Assembly: GCA_013398955.1 (NCBI GenBank)
Contig: VWPU01011636.1
Span: 26,304-90,303 of the forward strand
From: Callaeas wilsoni
Lineage: Eukaryota > Chordata > Aves > Passeriformes > Callaeidae
Length of the DNA stretch: 64,000 nt
Reading direction: 5' to 3'
The notes beneath the pieces were generated by a model that worked only from the letters and a program-made list of their open reading frames with translations, did not search any database and was not told the DNA's origin. Positions 1 to 13,920 of the stretch are shown here, piece after piece (within the stretch, counting starts at the first letter, position 1; each line of letters starts with the position of its first letter). Made by a program: the position numbers and the translations under genes.

Positions 1-2800
1 AATGAACTAGGTGTTATTTATATATTTATTTTGTTCTTCCCCACTAATATATTCTATCGGATTATGGTCATGGATTCCAGATGTTTGTGCAACGAATGAG
101 TAATCATGATAAATAATAAGCATTTCATTGAAGTGGCTTTAACATATTCTGGTTATTTCTGGATTCCATTTAAAAGTTCCTTATTGACTTAAACCAAACG
201 TTATACTCAGTTGTGCTGTAAATGGCAAAGAAATTCCACGTGGCCTAATCTAGTTAATTCAGGCTGGATACCTGATCCTCAAATGAGTGTGTGGTAATCA
301 GTCATCAGTTCTCTGGCACAGGCAGTGACAACACGTATAAATCACACAGCCTTTGTGAGATGGTAAATAACTTTCCTGTAGAGCCCTTTCTGTGGGATTG
401 GATTATTAGTGCCAGACATTGTTTTCTGAACAAGAGCTCACAGCCGAATTGGTGAATGCTCAGATGTTTTGCATACTACAGCAGCCCCCTTCAGGACTGG
501 TTTCTACTGATCATATGTTCTTTTCTTTCCTTAATATCAAATATTTAGATGCTAAGTGAGAATTTATAAACTGAACCCAATTAGCCACAACTTCATGAAG
601 GCTTTTATATTTTACTAGTTTAGTGAATGATCATACCTTTTGAAATGCTAAAGCCATGCTGCTGCTCGAGTTCATTAATGGAGGTTTTGCTCCCTGGCTG
701 GAGAGCCTGGGTCTTGGAAAACTGTGCCACTGGGAGAGGTGTACAACCTTCTGGACTTGGATCTGCTGCTCAGTAGGTTTCTGCTCAAGATCAAATGCCA
801 AGTCATGCAAAGAATTAAGGGTATGTGGTGTTCTGTCTTGAGGGCAGTCTGGCCTTCTGAAGCAGCTAAAATGACCAACATTCAGCTGTTTTGGAGGTGA
901 AAATGGAGACAGGGATCTGCTGGAGGAGAAGCCTTGGATAGGAGCAGCCTAGCTGATGTTATCAAGGGACCCTTCACAAGTGATGCCTTGTAGAGGCTGC
1001 CCTGGAGCAGAGGCTGGACAGAGTGAAAGGATAAAGGGCAGGGATTTATGGAAAGGCCTTCCCAGGGCACACCTTGGGCAGTGCAGGAGTCTCACAGAGA
1101 CTGCACCCAGGATGGACACAGCCACACGTTTTTGGACAGATATAAGTTCTGTCCATTTGCATATCAGAGGTTAATTGTCCAACTACAGCGTCAGGCAGTG
1201 CAGTCCCATTCTCTCAGTTTGCTCCCCCCCCAGCTCACTTTTGTTTCCATTTCTCGGGGCCTGGGACAGGGAGGTGTCCTTGATTCTCAGGCCTGGAGAG
1301 GAATTGTTGTGTCTGACCAAAATGGGAAAAGCAGTTGCTGACACTCTGTATGGAGCTCAGAGTTACACACTAAAGAATTGCAGGATTACAAATATATGAA
1401 AATATAAAAGCTAAAATCCTAAGGCATCACAGGTGTTCCACATAGCTTTTCATGCGTTTATTCTGAATGCTGTTGCTTTCTCTCCACTGGGGCAGCTTGT
1501 CAAGGAAAGTGTAAAACTGAAGTCCTGGCCCTCACGGGCACTGCCTCGTCTCTAACTGTTCCATGTTGCCCTTAGACAAAGACATCCATAACCTTTTGGA
1601 AACAGTGTTTAATCTGAGCGCTTATGCAGGGTTTTGGTTTTTCTTTGCAGTGCCTTAGTAATTTGGAGGTCATTTTTACTGTCTGTGTGCCTGTCTGCCT
1701 CTGTCCTGGTGAGCGCTGTACCACACCGCAGGCAGCGAGCGGCACGAGCACGGCTGCTTCCTCCAGAGAGGGACAAACCCAGGATCGGCTCTGCCAGGGC
1801 AGCACAAGGGACAGGGACAAGCCTCAGTGGACAAAAACTCTGGCCAAGCTGAGCTTTGTGGTGTGGGTTGTTTGTGGGACAGCAGAGTCCTCCAGCAGGG
1901 ATGGCTGCTGGCCTGCCAGCCAGGCTCTGGAGATGTGTGCCTGTTGTCTGGATTTTTATATATACATTTAAGGGCTTTCACAAGAAAATCAAACCCACAG
2001 GGACAGTGTTGGGAGGAACAATTACAGCAATAAATAAAGATTTCTCCTTGCGTGCCAACCCAACAGGCTTTACTGTCTTCTTATCAAGTGATCTGCCATT
2101 TGTTAGCAATTGCTTGTTAGGGCCTTTCTGCTCTAAGCCTGTTCTTGCTTTTGTGTATATTTTACTCATCCTGACAAGAGAAAAGATCTCTATTAAGTAG
2201 AGGCACTTACAATTCACAGCGCCTGTAACATCTGTGGCAGGACTAGAATTACAAACCACATCAGCATATTTCTTTTGTTTGTTTGTTTTCTCTCTGTTTG
2301 GGAATTTCATTAGCTGCCTTACATTTTTGTTTGTGCGTTATTTTTCCGCCCGCTCTCCTGTGGCTTCTCTGTGAAAACCATTTGTTTCGTCATCCTTCCT
2401 CATTCTTTGTAAAGGTGGCCTGCAGGTCTGGGTTGGCCACAACCCACAGGAACTGGCAATGAAAGGATGTGAGGCAGTTGTCTTCTTGGATGGGATGGTG
2501 GTAGGCGGAAAGTGGTGTGTTCCTTACAGTAGCCCTTGCCTCTATCATTCATTTCTTAGGTAGTCCAGAACTGCTTTTTGTGCATTAAAAGCCCTTAGGT
2601 GTGTTTCTCATCCTCAAAAATCCGTTTTCGAGTTGTCTGTGGTGTTTTCCCCTCAAGCCTTCTTCTCCTACTGATGTTCTATTTCCTTTTTTACAAGCAC
2701 AGACACCTCATGGGAATATCTTTGCCTGTAAGGTGTCTGGTGCTTTCTGCCCTTCCATATATTCACTTACACACTACTTTCAGTATTTAAGGCACAAGTT
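1..2800. other. Non-coding, no gene seen
   Basis: T/G-rich plus strand; small unconserved reading frames only. Overlapping AATAAA signals at 2029-2038 on the plus strand could belong to a plus-strand transcript. Confidence 0.5.
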
Positions 2801-3068
2801 TCTGTGACCGAAATGGTGCTGAAATGTCTGGAAAACTGGAAGGTGAGTGTTGGAGAGGATGAGCATAAGGGGATGAAGATGGACGAGCTGGTGGTCACCA
2901 AAATGTGTCACACTTTTCAAGGGTCAGATGGACATTTCTGTGACTGAAATGGTGCTGAAGTGTCTGGAAAACTGGAAGGTGAGTGTTGGAGAGGATGAGC
3001 ATAAGGGGATGAAGATGGACGAGCTGGTGGTCACCAAAATGTGTCACACTTTTCAAGGGTCAGATGGA
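2801..3068. repeat. 136-bp tandem duplication
   Basis: Copies start at 2801 and 2937 with tctgtgac(c/t)gaaatggtgc, with only a few mismatches. Each contains ctggaaggtgagtgttgg, which resembles a splice donor (AAG|GTGAGT). The unit length is not a multiple of three. Confidence 0.93.
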
Positions 3069-5384
3069 ACCCAAAGCTCTCATGGTCTTTTGTGCTGGCA
3101 GCAAAAAGGCCGTCACTGAAACCCAGTGTGATGTGCTGGGGCTGTTAGGGTGAGAACTTTAGCAACTGTAGAGAGATTGTTAACCTTTCTTTCCTTCGTG
3201 CCCTTCAGGAGGAGTAAGTAGATTCTTCCACACTCTAAACCACATCCAAAAAATGTCTACCACCTCCTAGTGAGCAAGGCTGGGGTAAGAGTGGGCTCTT
3301 CCTTAGGTCTCCGCTTCATTTGCTTCACTTTACACGTGGAGAGGGGTGGCAGAAAGGCAGCACGTTATCCGGTCATTCTTGTGAAGAACCATTTCTCACA
3401 CATTAATAATCCTGGGTTACATGAAAGTAACACAATGTGAGTTTTGGTGTGGAAGAGGTGTCCGTAGTTGCTGTGTTCTAGACACTCTGCAATGCTCCTT
3501 ATAAACAGGCAACAGAGAAGAGTCTGGCTACACTTGACTGGAAACATGCCAGAGCAGGCTGATGCACAGGCTGCTGGCAGAGATGATGCTCCAGGATGAA
3601 ATAAATGGAAAGGTCGCCTTGATTAAGTGCCCATCTCTCCTCTCCCTTACTCTGTCTCGAGCTCTCTGCCACCTTGATAACCACAGGCATGTCTGACTCA
3701 CCAGCCATGTCAGGCAGCTTCCATTTAAGTGTTGAGCACGAGCCAAATTATTCTTCCTATCATATTTAAGGTCCTTCATATTGTTAAGTGGCGGTGCGTA
3801 GTAAAAAAGAATTGCGTGGAAATGTGCTTAAGACACTGACCTAGGAGGTCAGTGTGCTTTTTTCAATTGTTTTGGAACTCTCTTGTTTCCCCTCGCTGCA
3901 CAGCTTCACTCTTAAACAAAAAACCATCAAAAAGGCCTTCCTTTTCTGGGGTTTTGGTACATAATCAATGCTGCTGGTTTTCATTCATGGTGTTATTTTG
4001 AAGCGTTGTAGCATTCGTATCCTAGTTCATCAAATGTGCCCTTTTTGTGTCACAAAAACACAGAACACAGTGAGCCCCTGCCTCAGGGCCCTGTAACACA
4101 GGGCATGAGAAAGGAGAATTGGGTTTGCCTCGCCCCTGGGCTCTGGCATCATCAGATAGGAGCTTCTCACTGTCAGCATTGCAAGGTCCTGCAATCTTGT
4201 CTAATCAAGAATAAATAAAAGCTGCCTCTTATCAGATTTATGTTTAGTCCCCCCAAAATGTGAATGTTACTAACTTCAAAAGATTTTCCTGAAAGTAGTT
4301 TTGAAACTGACCCATTTGGGCATGTAAAAATACAGAATTCCTCCTTAACATTATTGTCATCCCATTTAAATGCCCAGTTACCCTGTCATGCTTTCCATAT
4401 CTACAGAGCAGGCAATGAGCCATAATTTTGAGGGGACAATGATTTGATGACACTGATGGGGCTCTCAAGCTCCATTAAGGTGCATGAATCACCAGTTAAT
4501 TAGTCATTTTTCCTAATATAGTGAGGTTCTATCTTTAATCCTACAATTTCTGTCTCTTGTCAGATTATTATTATCTTCAGATAGCCTGTTCTGTCTCTTC
4601 CCTCAAAACTTTCTCATGTTATGAGGCAAAGTTTTTATAGGTGTACAAAATACTAGTTTCTTTCTTTGAGTAAGAGCTTTCCAAGGTTACACTTTATCTC
4701 ACACAAGTAAAGATTTGAAACTACAGCTTCAGGAGTTTCAACTACTACAGAGTTTCATAGGCAATTAGACCCAGAAAATTATCTAGCTTGGCACTCTAGA
4801 TAGAGGATATTAGAACCTGACTGAATCCCAGTTACTGACACAGAAGATAATTTTGAGCACCACCAATTGCTGCTCTCGGAGTGGAGGTGCCAAACAAGTG
4901 CTGCAGTGGGGAAGCTGTGGAGGTTTAAGATCACACATTTTACTCACCCGTCCTTCCAGGTGAGGAAAATGGGGCTTATCACAGAGGGAAGGGAATTTGG
5001 ATATTTAGTGGAGAGCCCTCACCCTCCTGGAGCCACTGTGTCCTCCTGCTGCTTGCTGGAGTGATGGAGGGTGTCCCCTCCCCAGCCACAGAGCTGCCTT
5101 GATGATACATTTGGGAGCTTCCACTTGGAAAAACTCCTCCCTGCTAAGAGCACGTGCACAGGGGGACAGGGCAGGCTCTCTGACTGTGCTGCGAGGTCAC
5201 AGGAGAATCTGGGCCAGGATGGCCTGGACTTTCCTTGGGTGTTGTGAGGAGAGCTGGGCTGAAGTGTTGGAAGTCACATCCAATATTAGTGGGTGCACTG
5301 CTTGGATAGATCCAAGGATTCTGTCTGTGGGGGTGTCCACTGCTTACTATGGTAGGATTGGAGGGGGATCCTCCAATTATATAT

Positions 5385-5402
5385 TATATATATATATATA
5401 TA
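5385..5402. repeat. (TA)n microsatellite
   Basis: A run of TA units preceded by an interrupted attatatatt stretch. Confidence 0.9.
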
Positions 5403-8220
5403 ATACATCCTTTTATAGACGGAGTCTTTTTTAAAAGGTGGGATATCTGAGGGAACTGGAAATCAGCTTTCTGTAGCAGCTGCTCTCTACAGAGAAATCT
5501 TCCTTCCACGTCTGCAAAGGCTCCATCTCCCTGTCCTGCTTGCAGTTCAAAAAGACTGACCCACTGTGACAACCAAAATGTGTTCTTGGTTTGCATCTCC
5601 AGAACTCTTAACAGAGCCAGAGCAAGGCAGGTTTGAGGAATGAGCACAAGTATCGTGTAAAAGGTTAAATGTTGCCTCTCACCTTGCTGCCAGCAACAAC
5701 TTGGCAGGAGGTTTTCGCATTGAGGAAGGTGGGAGGGGAGGGGTTGCTGGTTTGGTTTTGGGGTTTTTTTAAATCCTTTGGTTGCAGAGAATTTCCTATA
5801 CCCTAAGGATGGAAAGCTTACAAGGCTACTGAAGAATGTGGGTATTTAAATTTCGATTTGTACATAATTTTGAAATCCTGAAATTGAAGGTAACAGATAT
5901 AGCATAGTTAGACAATTACCCCAAATCCAGCTGCCTGTTTCATAAGCATTGTGGTGTGATTTTAGTAAGCTGGTAGAAAGAAACCTGTGGACCAGCTCTT
6001 AAAATATGCGTCTGGGTTGCTTTTTTGCAAGGCAGGAGGAGACCTGAGTGACTTCAAGGAAGGCGCATGCTGTTAGCTGGGCAGAGGGTGGGATGTGACA
6101 GGGGACAGTTCGAGGAAAATAACTTTGAATACCATGGAGAACAGGAGGAAGAGGTGAGGAAAGGGAAGGGAGGAGAAGGTGGGAGCCTGAGGAAGCTGCG
6201 GGCAGCAGCTCTCCCCATGGATGTGGGTACGAGAGGGCAGCGTGGGTGTGGGAGGAGATGCTCTAGGAACCAAACTGAGAAGTCAGGACAGCCCCAGCAG
6301 CAAGAGTTTTAATTGTAAAACTGCAGGAAAATAGACTGCTTCCATGTTTTTGTTGGAGAATTCAAGCCCATGTACAGTTATGGACAGCTTTCAGTAGTCG
6401 TGTTCATTTGTGGCAGCTGAGAGAAGGTGTGGGGACCCAACCAGACCTGGGCTGCTTTTGAACTGCAAGTGGAGAAGTGAGAGATTGGCCATGAACCTGC
6501 TCTGTTACACCCACCTTGCAGCTATCAGCATGTCCAGCACAGTAACCAGTGTACTCAACAGCACGTTATCCTGCTGCAAGCCACCTGCTTACTTTGAGGT
6601 TTTTATCACAGCAGAGCTTCTTGCAAATGAATTCTTCCCTTCTCCTTTCAAAGCTCATGTTTCACTGCTTTTCAGTCAAAATTATCTACTCCTTTTGATT
6701 ACCCCCTGCTCTACTGTTTGAGACTTGGCACAGCACGCAGTATTGAAGGAATTTCCAGCCTAGATTGACTCTCCTGGAAAAGGTTCATACAGAAGTCAGG
6801 GAAATAAGTGAATTTTCTGAAGAGCAGAGTGAGCCTCTCTTTGAGAGAGAAAGGCAGCCAGGGTTTAAGTAAGGGTTAGGCAGTTCCTGCTTTCAAAGGT
6901 GGCAGCTGAGTAGGAACTACTCCTTCTGTACACAGTGATGAGCAAGAGCTCCTGTGTTTCATGGAATATATAATTATGGCTCATTGCCTGCTCTGTAGAT
7001 CAGGTAAGCCATAATGTGGAATGTATTTGAGAGCATTTCCACCAGCTTCATGTGAGGCCGTTCCTGCTGAAGGCTCACAAATGTAATTCAGGGCTTCTCC
7101 CTGGAAGGCCTGAGGAATTATCAGTGCCTGCTGTGTGTTGCCAGATGTGAAAACACACAGGCTTGTGTTCAGTCCTCCAAGAGGTTTGCTGAACTGCAAG
7201 CATGCTTAAAAAGGAAAAGAGAGATGAGAAATTACTCATGCTTCTCTGTTCAGAAGTGTGCTGGTGAGAAGGAAAGTGATCTGCTCTGGTTGGAACTCCA
7301 AGGAGTAATCTCCATTGCAGGTCAGGGAATTTCCCACAGGAGGAGTCTGTAGACTGCTGCTCTGGTGAAACCAGAGAGAGCATTGTGGTAGACTGTGTGT
7401 TTTCTGAGGCCAGGGAGAGGTGATGCACTTTGCTGCAGAACTTTGAATTTTATTTTTTCAGAAATCTTCAGGAAACACACACGTGTTGTTGTGGAAGATC
7501 ACAGCCAAATTTTATCTTGGGCTCCTCTCAAAAAAAGAGAAAAATCAGCCAGGAATGAGAATTCAAATGAAAAGACTTTTGGGTTGTAATGAGTATTTCT
7601 TGGTTGTGAATTCTGAAGGGGCTTGGAACAGGTGTAAGAACCTTTCCCAGAGTGGCATCTCATGGATAGAAACGCCGCAGCCCTGACAGGGCTGCCAGAG
7701 GGAATCACGCACAGTTAGCTGCTGGATGTGTGCATGCATGACTGCCTCCCTGCCCTTCAGCCCAAGAGGCAGAAAAACAGCTCTGCTCTGAAAAAAGAGG
7801 GAGGAGGGAGAAGAAAAAGAGTGTTGAAAGGTAGCTGGAGTAAGTGACCTGTCTGGAAGCCTGTCTGCCCATCCGTGAGCTGCAGAGCGGCTGTGACACT
7901 GCTCCTGAAGTACTCAGGTGCACAGAGCCACAGGAACCTGGCCTGCCAGGGAGGGAAGAGAGAGAAGGTCAGAACTGAGGATGAGATCCTAAATCCACCT
8001 ATATATTGAGGCTGTCTGAGAAACTTCGTCAGTGTGGTCTGATGATTATGCGTAGAGCAGAGGACCTGGCACAAAGCCTGAGTAAAGCGTTTGGATTTCG
8101 TGGTCTGCGTAGGAAGATCCAGTTCAGCTTTGGGTCAGGTACATAAAGGGGCCTTGGATCCTGTGCACAGGGCACTGCAGAAGTAGGTGATGGCCTCTAC
8201 AGCCCTGTTGAGAAAGTTAC

Positions 8221-8282
8221 TGTCTCTGCACACCTTGTGAGCATTGCCAGGTGTCTCTGCACACCTTGTGAGTACCGCCAGG
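8221..8282. repeat. 31-bp tandem duplication
   Basis: Two imperfect copies of tgtctctgcacaccttgtga... at 8221 and 8252. Confidence 0.8.
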
Positions 8283-11200
8283 TCTCACAGACTGGGTTTT
8301 AGGAAGCTCTTCTCGCCCATTCGCGTAATTGTGAGTTCTGCTCTCCTAACTAATCTGAGACAGTTTGTGTTCCCTAGAATTTAGGGTCCTGATCCAAAAG
8401 CTGTTTAAATTTTCAGGAATGGTTTCACTCTGTGCAAAAGCTGTTTCTCCATACCCCTGGATGGAACAGGACAGTTCACAAACATTCCTTCCCGTGCTGG
8501 CAAGAGCAGCTGTTTGAGCACCACCCAAGGCAGATCTCCAGGATGTTCCATATTCCACTCTAGGTTTGAAAACTTGGCTCTTACCTTCACTGTTTCTGCC
8601 ACTGGAGTCAAACTCCATATTGAAATTATAGCACTTGCAAGAAATTTGCCCATCTTTGATTGGTGGGAAGAGGCTGGAATTAGCAAATCCTCTCGCTTAG
8701 CTGGAGTCTGGGGTTTTCCCTGGTGCCCACAATGCCCTGACTTCCCTCAGATGCTGATGCCCATAGGAGCCTGACCAGACACGTGGCTTTGGACTTCCTG
8801 CACCATATTAAGAGGTAATAGAGGGGTCAGTGTTACAGAGACAAGCTAGGACTGCAGCCAGTTTTCAGGGAATTTACTGTGCTTTTTTTTTTTTCTGGAT
8901 ATTCTCTACTGGTTTTAGATATGAATGCAAGAAAAGCCACTGCTTGGCTACTGCCTTTGGTATGGGAACAGTCTAGAGCAGCAGGATTCAATTTTTATTT
9001 TTGAAGGCTAATAATTCTGATTTTCCAAGATCGTTGTGTGCCACCACATGGCATGCTTGAACTGCAGGAGGAACAGGCTTGTGTTGAGTAACTCTGTGAA
9101 TCTTGTGGAATTCTCAGGCCTGACTGGGGTGTCAGAATAGCCAGGGTAGGGTGTTTTGATGTCAGCACAGCTGCTGATGTGGTGGTACTGCTGAGTGGCT
9201 TTACTGTGGCTGAGCCGCAGCACAGCTCCTTGCAGGGATCAGACTTCTTATAACTTGCACTTTGGTGGGTGAGGTTGTCACTTTAAATGTGACTGGTTTA
9301 GATTGAAAAACATAACAACAAGGTCACTGCTGAGAGTTGTAGGCATCCCAGAGGTGCAATGATTTTATTGAAGACTGTGGCTAACCCGGCTGTGCCCAGA
9401 TCAGGCTGCACTTCCCTGTGCTGTTTGCCAAGGGAAAGGAGCTGGTAGCCCTACAGGTTGGAGAGGTTTGCATGGAGCTTCCTAACCTGCCTCTGCCTTC
9501 AGAGAGGATTCAAACCTCCAAGCCAGACAGGCTTTGCTTGAAGTATTTTGTGCGAGCATCTTTCTGTTGGTTGGACTGTAGGAGAAATCGGCCCAGGATG
9601 GGAAGGTTTCAGGCGGATCAGGGAGGTGTCCCTGTGCCTGCAGGGTGAGGTCCAGGCTCCAGAGGTGACCTGGGCTTTCTGTTTGCTGTGTTACAGCTGA
9701 ACACGTGCTCCACTGGGTGCACACAGACCGTGCCTATGGCCTGCTTTAAGAACATGTATGCAGGGATTTTACACGTAATGCTGTCTGCCCAAACCTTGGC
9801 GAGCACTGCTGAGGGAAAGTGAGAATTTGGGGTCACTGGTCAATGTGAGAGTTGAGCCCTGTGATGAAATCTCTTCCTCTGCCCTAGACAGGCCTCCAAT
9901 AATACCTGGTGACCGGGGAGTTGATGGTATCTTCACTTAGGGAGAAGAAACTAATTTAGGACAAAGGTGATTTTTCCACTTGTTACCTGATGAGTTGTGA
10001 AGTTCTGCTTCAGCCAACTGGTGTGAAATGATTACCTTGAAACTGCTGATTAGACTGAGCTCTGGTTTTTGCTACAGGCTCTATGATAACAGAGAAAATG
10101 GACACCTGTTCTGGATCTGCTCTGGGGAAATGCTTGAAAAGATAATGCCTGGTGATGTAGCACTCAGCTCCTCGCACATGAGTAATGTTTATCTCAGTCA
10201 AAATTGTTTTTCTATTGACCTTAAAGCAGGGTCAGGACCCTGGATTTCAGTTAAGTTACTTTGCTTTGCTTTTAAACTGTCCAAATAGATATTGTTTCTG
10301 CACACTGATGCAGCTGTGTCATAATTGTTAAGTTTGAAGTTTGTTCAAACAGTCTCGTGCTTGATGTTACCGTTTGCTCCCCTCCTCGTTAATTAACTCA
10401 GAGTTCAGTGACAGCTTAGGAGTCTGTCTGCATTTCCTACCAGAGAGTTGATGCAGTTCTGGATTGTGATCATACTTATCATACTTTGCTGTACCATATT
10501 CAGATGTGTTTGAGTAATAGGTGGGGACTGCTAAGTAAATACATAGGATATGAATATGTTGCATGACAGCAGAGGAATACAGATAAAGGGAGTTTTTCTA
10601 GACTGCTTATTTACAGCGTCAGTGGAAGTACGAGTTGTTAATTCAGTGACTTGGATCAGGCATCAGAAAGTTCATTTGTACTCTCAATAACAACTACAGG
10701 ATTCCTTCATTTAATTCCTTTCCTTTTACTTTAAAGGTTTGCTTCTACATTGCATCTAATTGTATGTAATTTTCAGCAGCTGTGAAAAATGAGCTTAGTC
10801 TCATATCAGCACCCCATCTCTGCCCTTCCACTAAAGATAAGCTTTTTTGCTGGGATTTTGTTTGTTTGTTTGCTTGCTTGCTTTTTCTTTTTAAGAGCAT
10901 GTGCTCCCACTGCTATTCCTTTTTTTGCACATTGTGGTGATGTGGCCTTAGAATCAGCGTGTTTGGAAAGTTGGACTGGCAAAAACAACCCCACCAAAGA
11001 AAAGCTCCAAACATTCATTCTCATCAGACCAGCTTGCTGAATCTATTTGCTTTCCAGGTGTGTAGTTAATGCAGTGGGGGAAAGAAACAGGGTTGGGACA
11101 AGCTCTCTCTGGGACTATGCTTGAAGTAGATGCAGGTCAGATTGTACCTGTGTTACTCCACACTGCAGTTTGCTCACAGCGAGATGTTCCAAAGGGATTG

Positions 11201-11528
11201 TTGTTATTTGCTAATAACAATAAAAAGCATTAGTACAGTGCTGCCTTGGTAGTTTTGGGGTTTATTGGTTTGTTTTTAAATCCAGATTTCCCCTTCTAAA
11301 GCTAGAATGCCTCTATTTTGTGTTCCTGTTGTATACTGAGCTTCTCTTTTGGTTCTGGACACATAAGTGTGGTCACTTGTTGCTTTTCCATGGATGAAAA
11401 TGGTATTCTCCATATTGGCTCTTCCTTTTCCTATGAAAATGCTGAGGAGTCCTGAGCTGCTCAGGAGTTCCCTGTGTGCTTCTTTTGGGTCACTCACTGT
11501 CACAACTCTACGAAGCAGGGTCCTCCAC

Positions 11529-11790
11529 TGAGAATGGGAGCCGAGTAACGACAAACACCGCTACGGTTAGATAGCATTCTCGTTTATTGTTCAAATCCAG
11601 CAGGATTATGTAGCATTTCCAACTAGTCATCCGTTGTCCACGCACTGTAACTAACTCTAGGATTGGATACTTAGGTAAAATCAAGCCTGTCTACTAATTG
11701 GTTAACATACGGCAAACAAGTGTCCTCCCTCCTCCCAGCTCGCGGTTATCGCATCCCGTTAAACCTCTCTTTTTTCTCAAGGACACTCTC
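11529..11790 (-). mobile_element. Probable LTR fragment
   Basis: On the minus strand, caataaacgagaatg (near 11589) is followed by ctaaccgtagcggtgtttgtcgttactcgg (in two parts around 11570-11545). This resembles the poly(A)/R-U5 part of avian retroviral LTRs. The stretch is CpG-rich for this area. Ends are not resolved. Confidence 0.4.
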
Positions 11791-13920
11791 AGCACTAAGT
11801 CATGTTCATCTCACAGCACTCAGGGCAAGCAGGCCCTGCTAAGTCTGGCTTGTTCAGTACGTTCACATACAGACCATGTCCATTCTGCTCTAAGAATTCT
11901 TCTACAGCTCTAGGCTGTGTTTTGGGCTGGTTCTTTCTCCCCCAGGCTGCACAGGGAAGCTGGATGGGGTTGTGTGGAGCAGGGCTTTGAGTGAACGGCC
12001 CTTTTGCATTCCAGAGAACCTCTTCTGCCCATGGCACTCCGCTTCCAGAGCAGGAGAAGGTGCGAGCTGCTGGAGTTTATGGTTTGTGTGGGTGTGCACT
12101 TTTTGGGACAAATCCAACAGCTGAAAATGTTCTTGCAGGCTGTGGATGCAAAAGGCTGTTTGAAGGACAGAGGAGGTGTTTTGTATGGAACTGTCTAGCC
12201 AAAGTTCTGGTGCCTCAGTTCATGCCTCCTGGGCGTGAAACCAACAACTGAGTGCTTCCATGTCTGCTTTTTCTCCAGAAATCAGCTCAAAATGTTGTTT
12301 TGTAGGTTTGAATTAGTCTGTGTGTACAGGCCTTAGCCACCATTCACAAAAAGCCCGGACTATAATAAATTTAAGATGCTCACGGGGCCATAGTGACAAA
12401 CAAAATTCAGTTGGTGTGACTGTGGATATATTATTTATTGCTATGCATTATTAATGACCTTGTAACACACCAGTGACAGCAAATCAGAGCCAAAAGGGAA
12501 TAAAAAAGGACATAAATAGTTGAAATAAATAATGTATCTGCTTTCAGGTCATGAGTCCATCATTTCAGCAATAGTGGGTTTCTTTGGTTTGTTCTTCTAT
12601 CTTTGTAGTTCAGTACTGCTTGTTTTTATTTGATCACTTTGCCTTCTGCTACTAGATTAGTTAGAGAAGGCTATGTGCTGCTTTTATAATTAGATGATGA
12701 ATTAATTCTTTCCCTTCCTTCTGGTTGCGTTTTGGATTTCGATTATCGAAGTAGCCTGGCTACTGACTTCGGTAAATCTTCAATTAACTACCTGTGGGTC
12801 TCCTGTGACACACAAACTGGGAGCATGCAGAGCCTTTTTTTTTGTTTTTGGAGTCTGACACCTCTGAAGTCTTGATGGAGGAAGCTTAGGGGACAGCTCG
12901 AGAAACCACTCCCTTCCTCTTCATGGGCACACCTGGGAGGCACAGCTTGGCTAAGCAATCTGTGTCTTGGAAAGACACTTCTGAGTTGCAGATTCCTGCA
13001 GTGTTCCTGGCATGTGGCCCCTTGTCCCCTCCCTCCCCACCTCGGGAAGCTGTGGATCCAAACAGAGGGAAGTTTGGGTCTGAGTTTGAATTGGATGATC
13101 ATGCTGCAATTACATGAAAAGGTTGGAGCTCAGATTCATCTCCGTGTTGGGCTCGAATATGAAGAGAGTAAGAACACCAAAGGGAGTAAAACAAGAATTT
13201 TTTTGAAGTCCTGATTTTCTGTGGCTGCTGTAGGGTAGTGACTGGGGGATTTTGTTGTCTAAGGCAATTAATTTCTTCCTCCAAGTCTGTGCCGTTGCTG
13301 GCAGCAGATTAATTTCTCAGATTGTCTGTGGTCCACGTGCGCTGGTCAGTGCTGGGGGTAACGCTCCGAGCAGCTGCTGACTCACAGGAGCAGCTTCTCT
13401 CTTGTTTTCTGCTGCTCAGACATGAAACTTTACAGCCTTAAGTAAATGAATGACTGAGCAAACAAGCTGGACAGCATTTAGGTGGTTACAAGGTTGGCTC
13501 CCTGTAGTAAGAGCTTTTTAATATCTCATTCCTTGATACCTTCATCCTTAAAGTTCCTGGCCTTTGCTGAAGAGCTTTTAAAATCAACTTCCAGATGTTA
13601 AAATATTCCGTTTATGCTTGATGGGGCTGGCTGTCTTCAGATCACTTTTCTGCTTTTAGAATTCAGTTCTTGCTTTGATCAGCAACACAGAGTGATCAGG
13701 TACATTTATTATTCCATGGATATGAGCTGGCAAGAGATTTTCCATGCATCAGCTCTGGCGGAGGGAAAACAGGCAAGGCAGGAACTCTGACGATGAGGAA
13801 GAGGACTGCATCTCGTTCCCCAGTGGGTTTGTCCAAAAGAAGTAAGCAGAAAGGCTTGGAAACCCAGGCAAAAGTGTGGAAACTCAGTGCTTCAAGGTGT
13901 AGACAGAGCACATCTTCAGC
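11791..13920. other. Non-coding, no gene seen
   Basis: Between the two LTR-like pieces; no coding exon or RNA gene recognised. Confidence 0.5.

Larger units (their letters stand above)
3069..11528. other. Non-coding, no gene seen
   Basis: I found no exon with recognisable protein similarity on either strand. Apart from the short repeats listed, there is nothing beyond general T/G excess on the plus strand and a plus-strand AATAAA at 11219. Confidence 0.5.
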
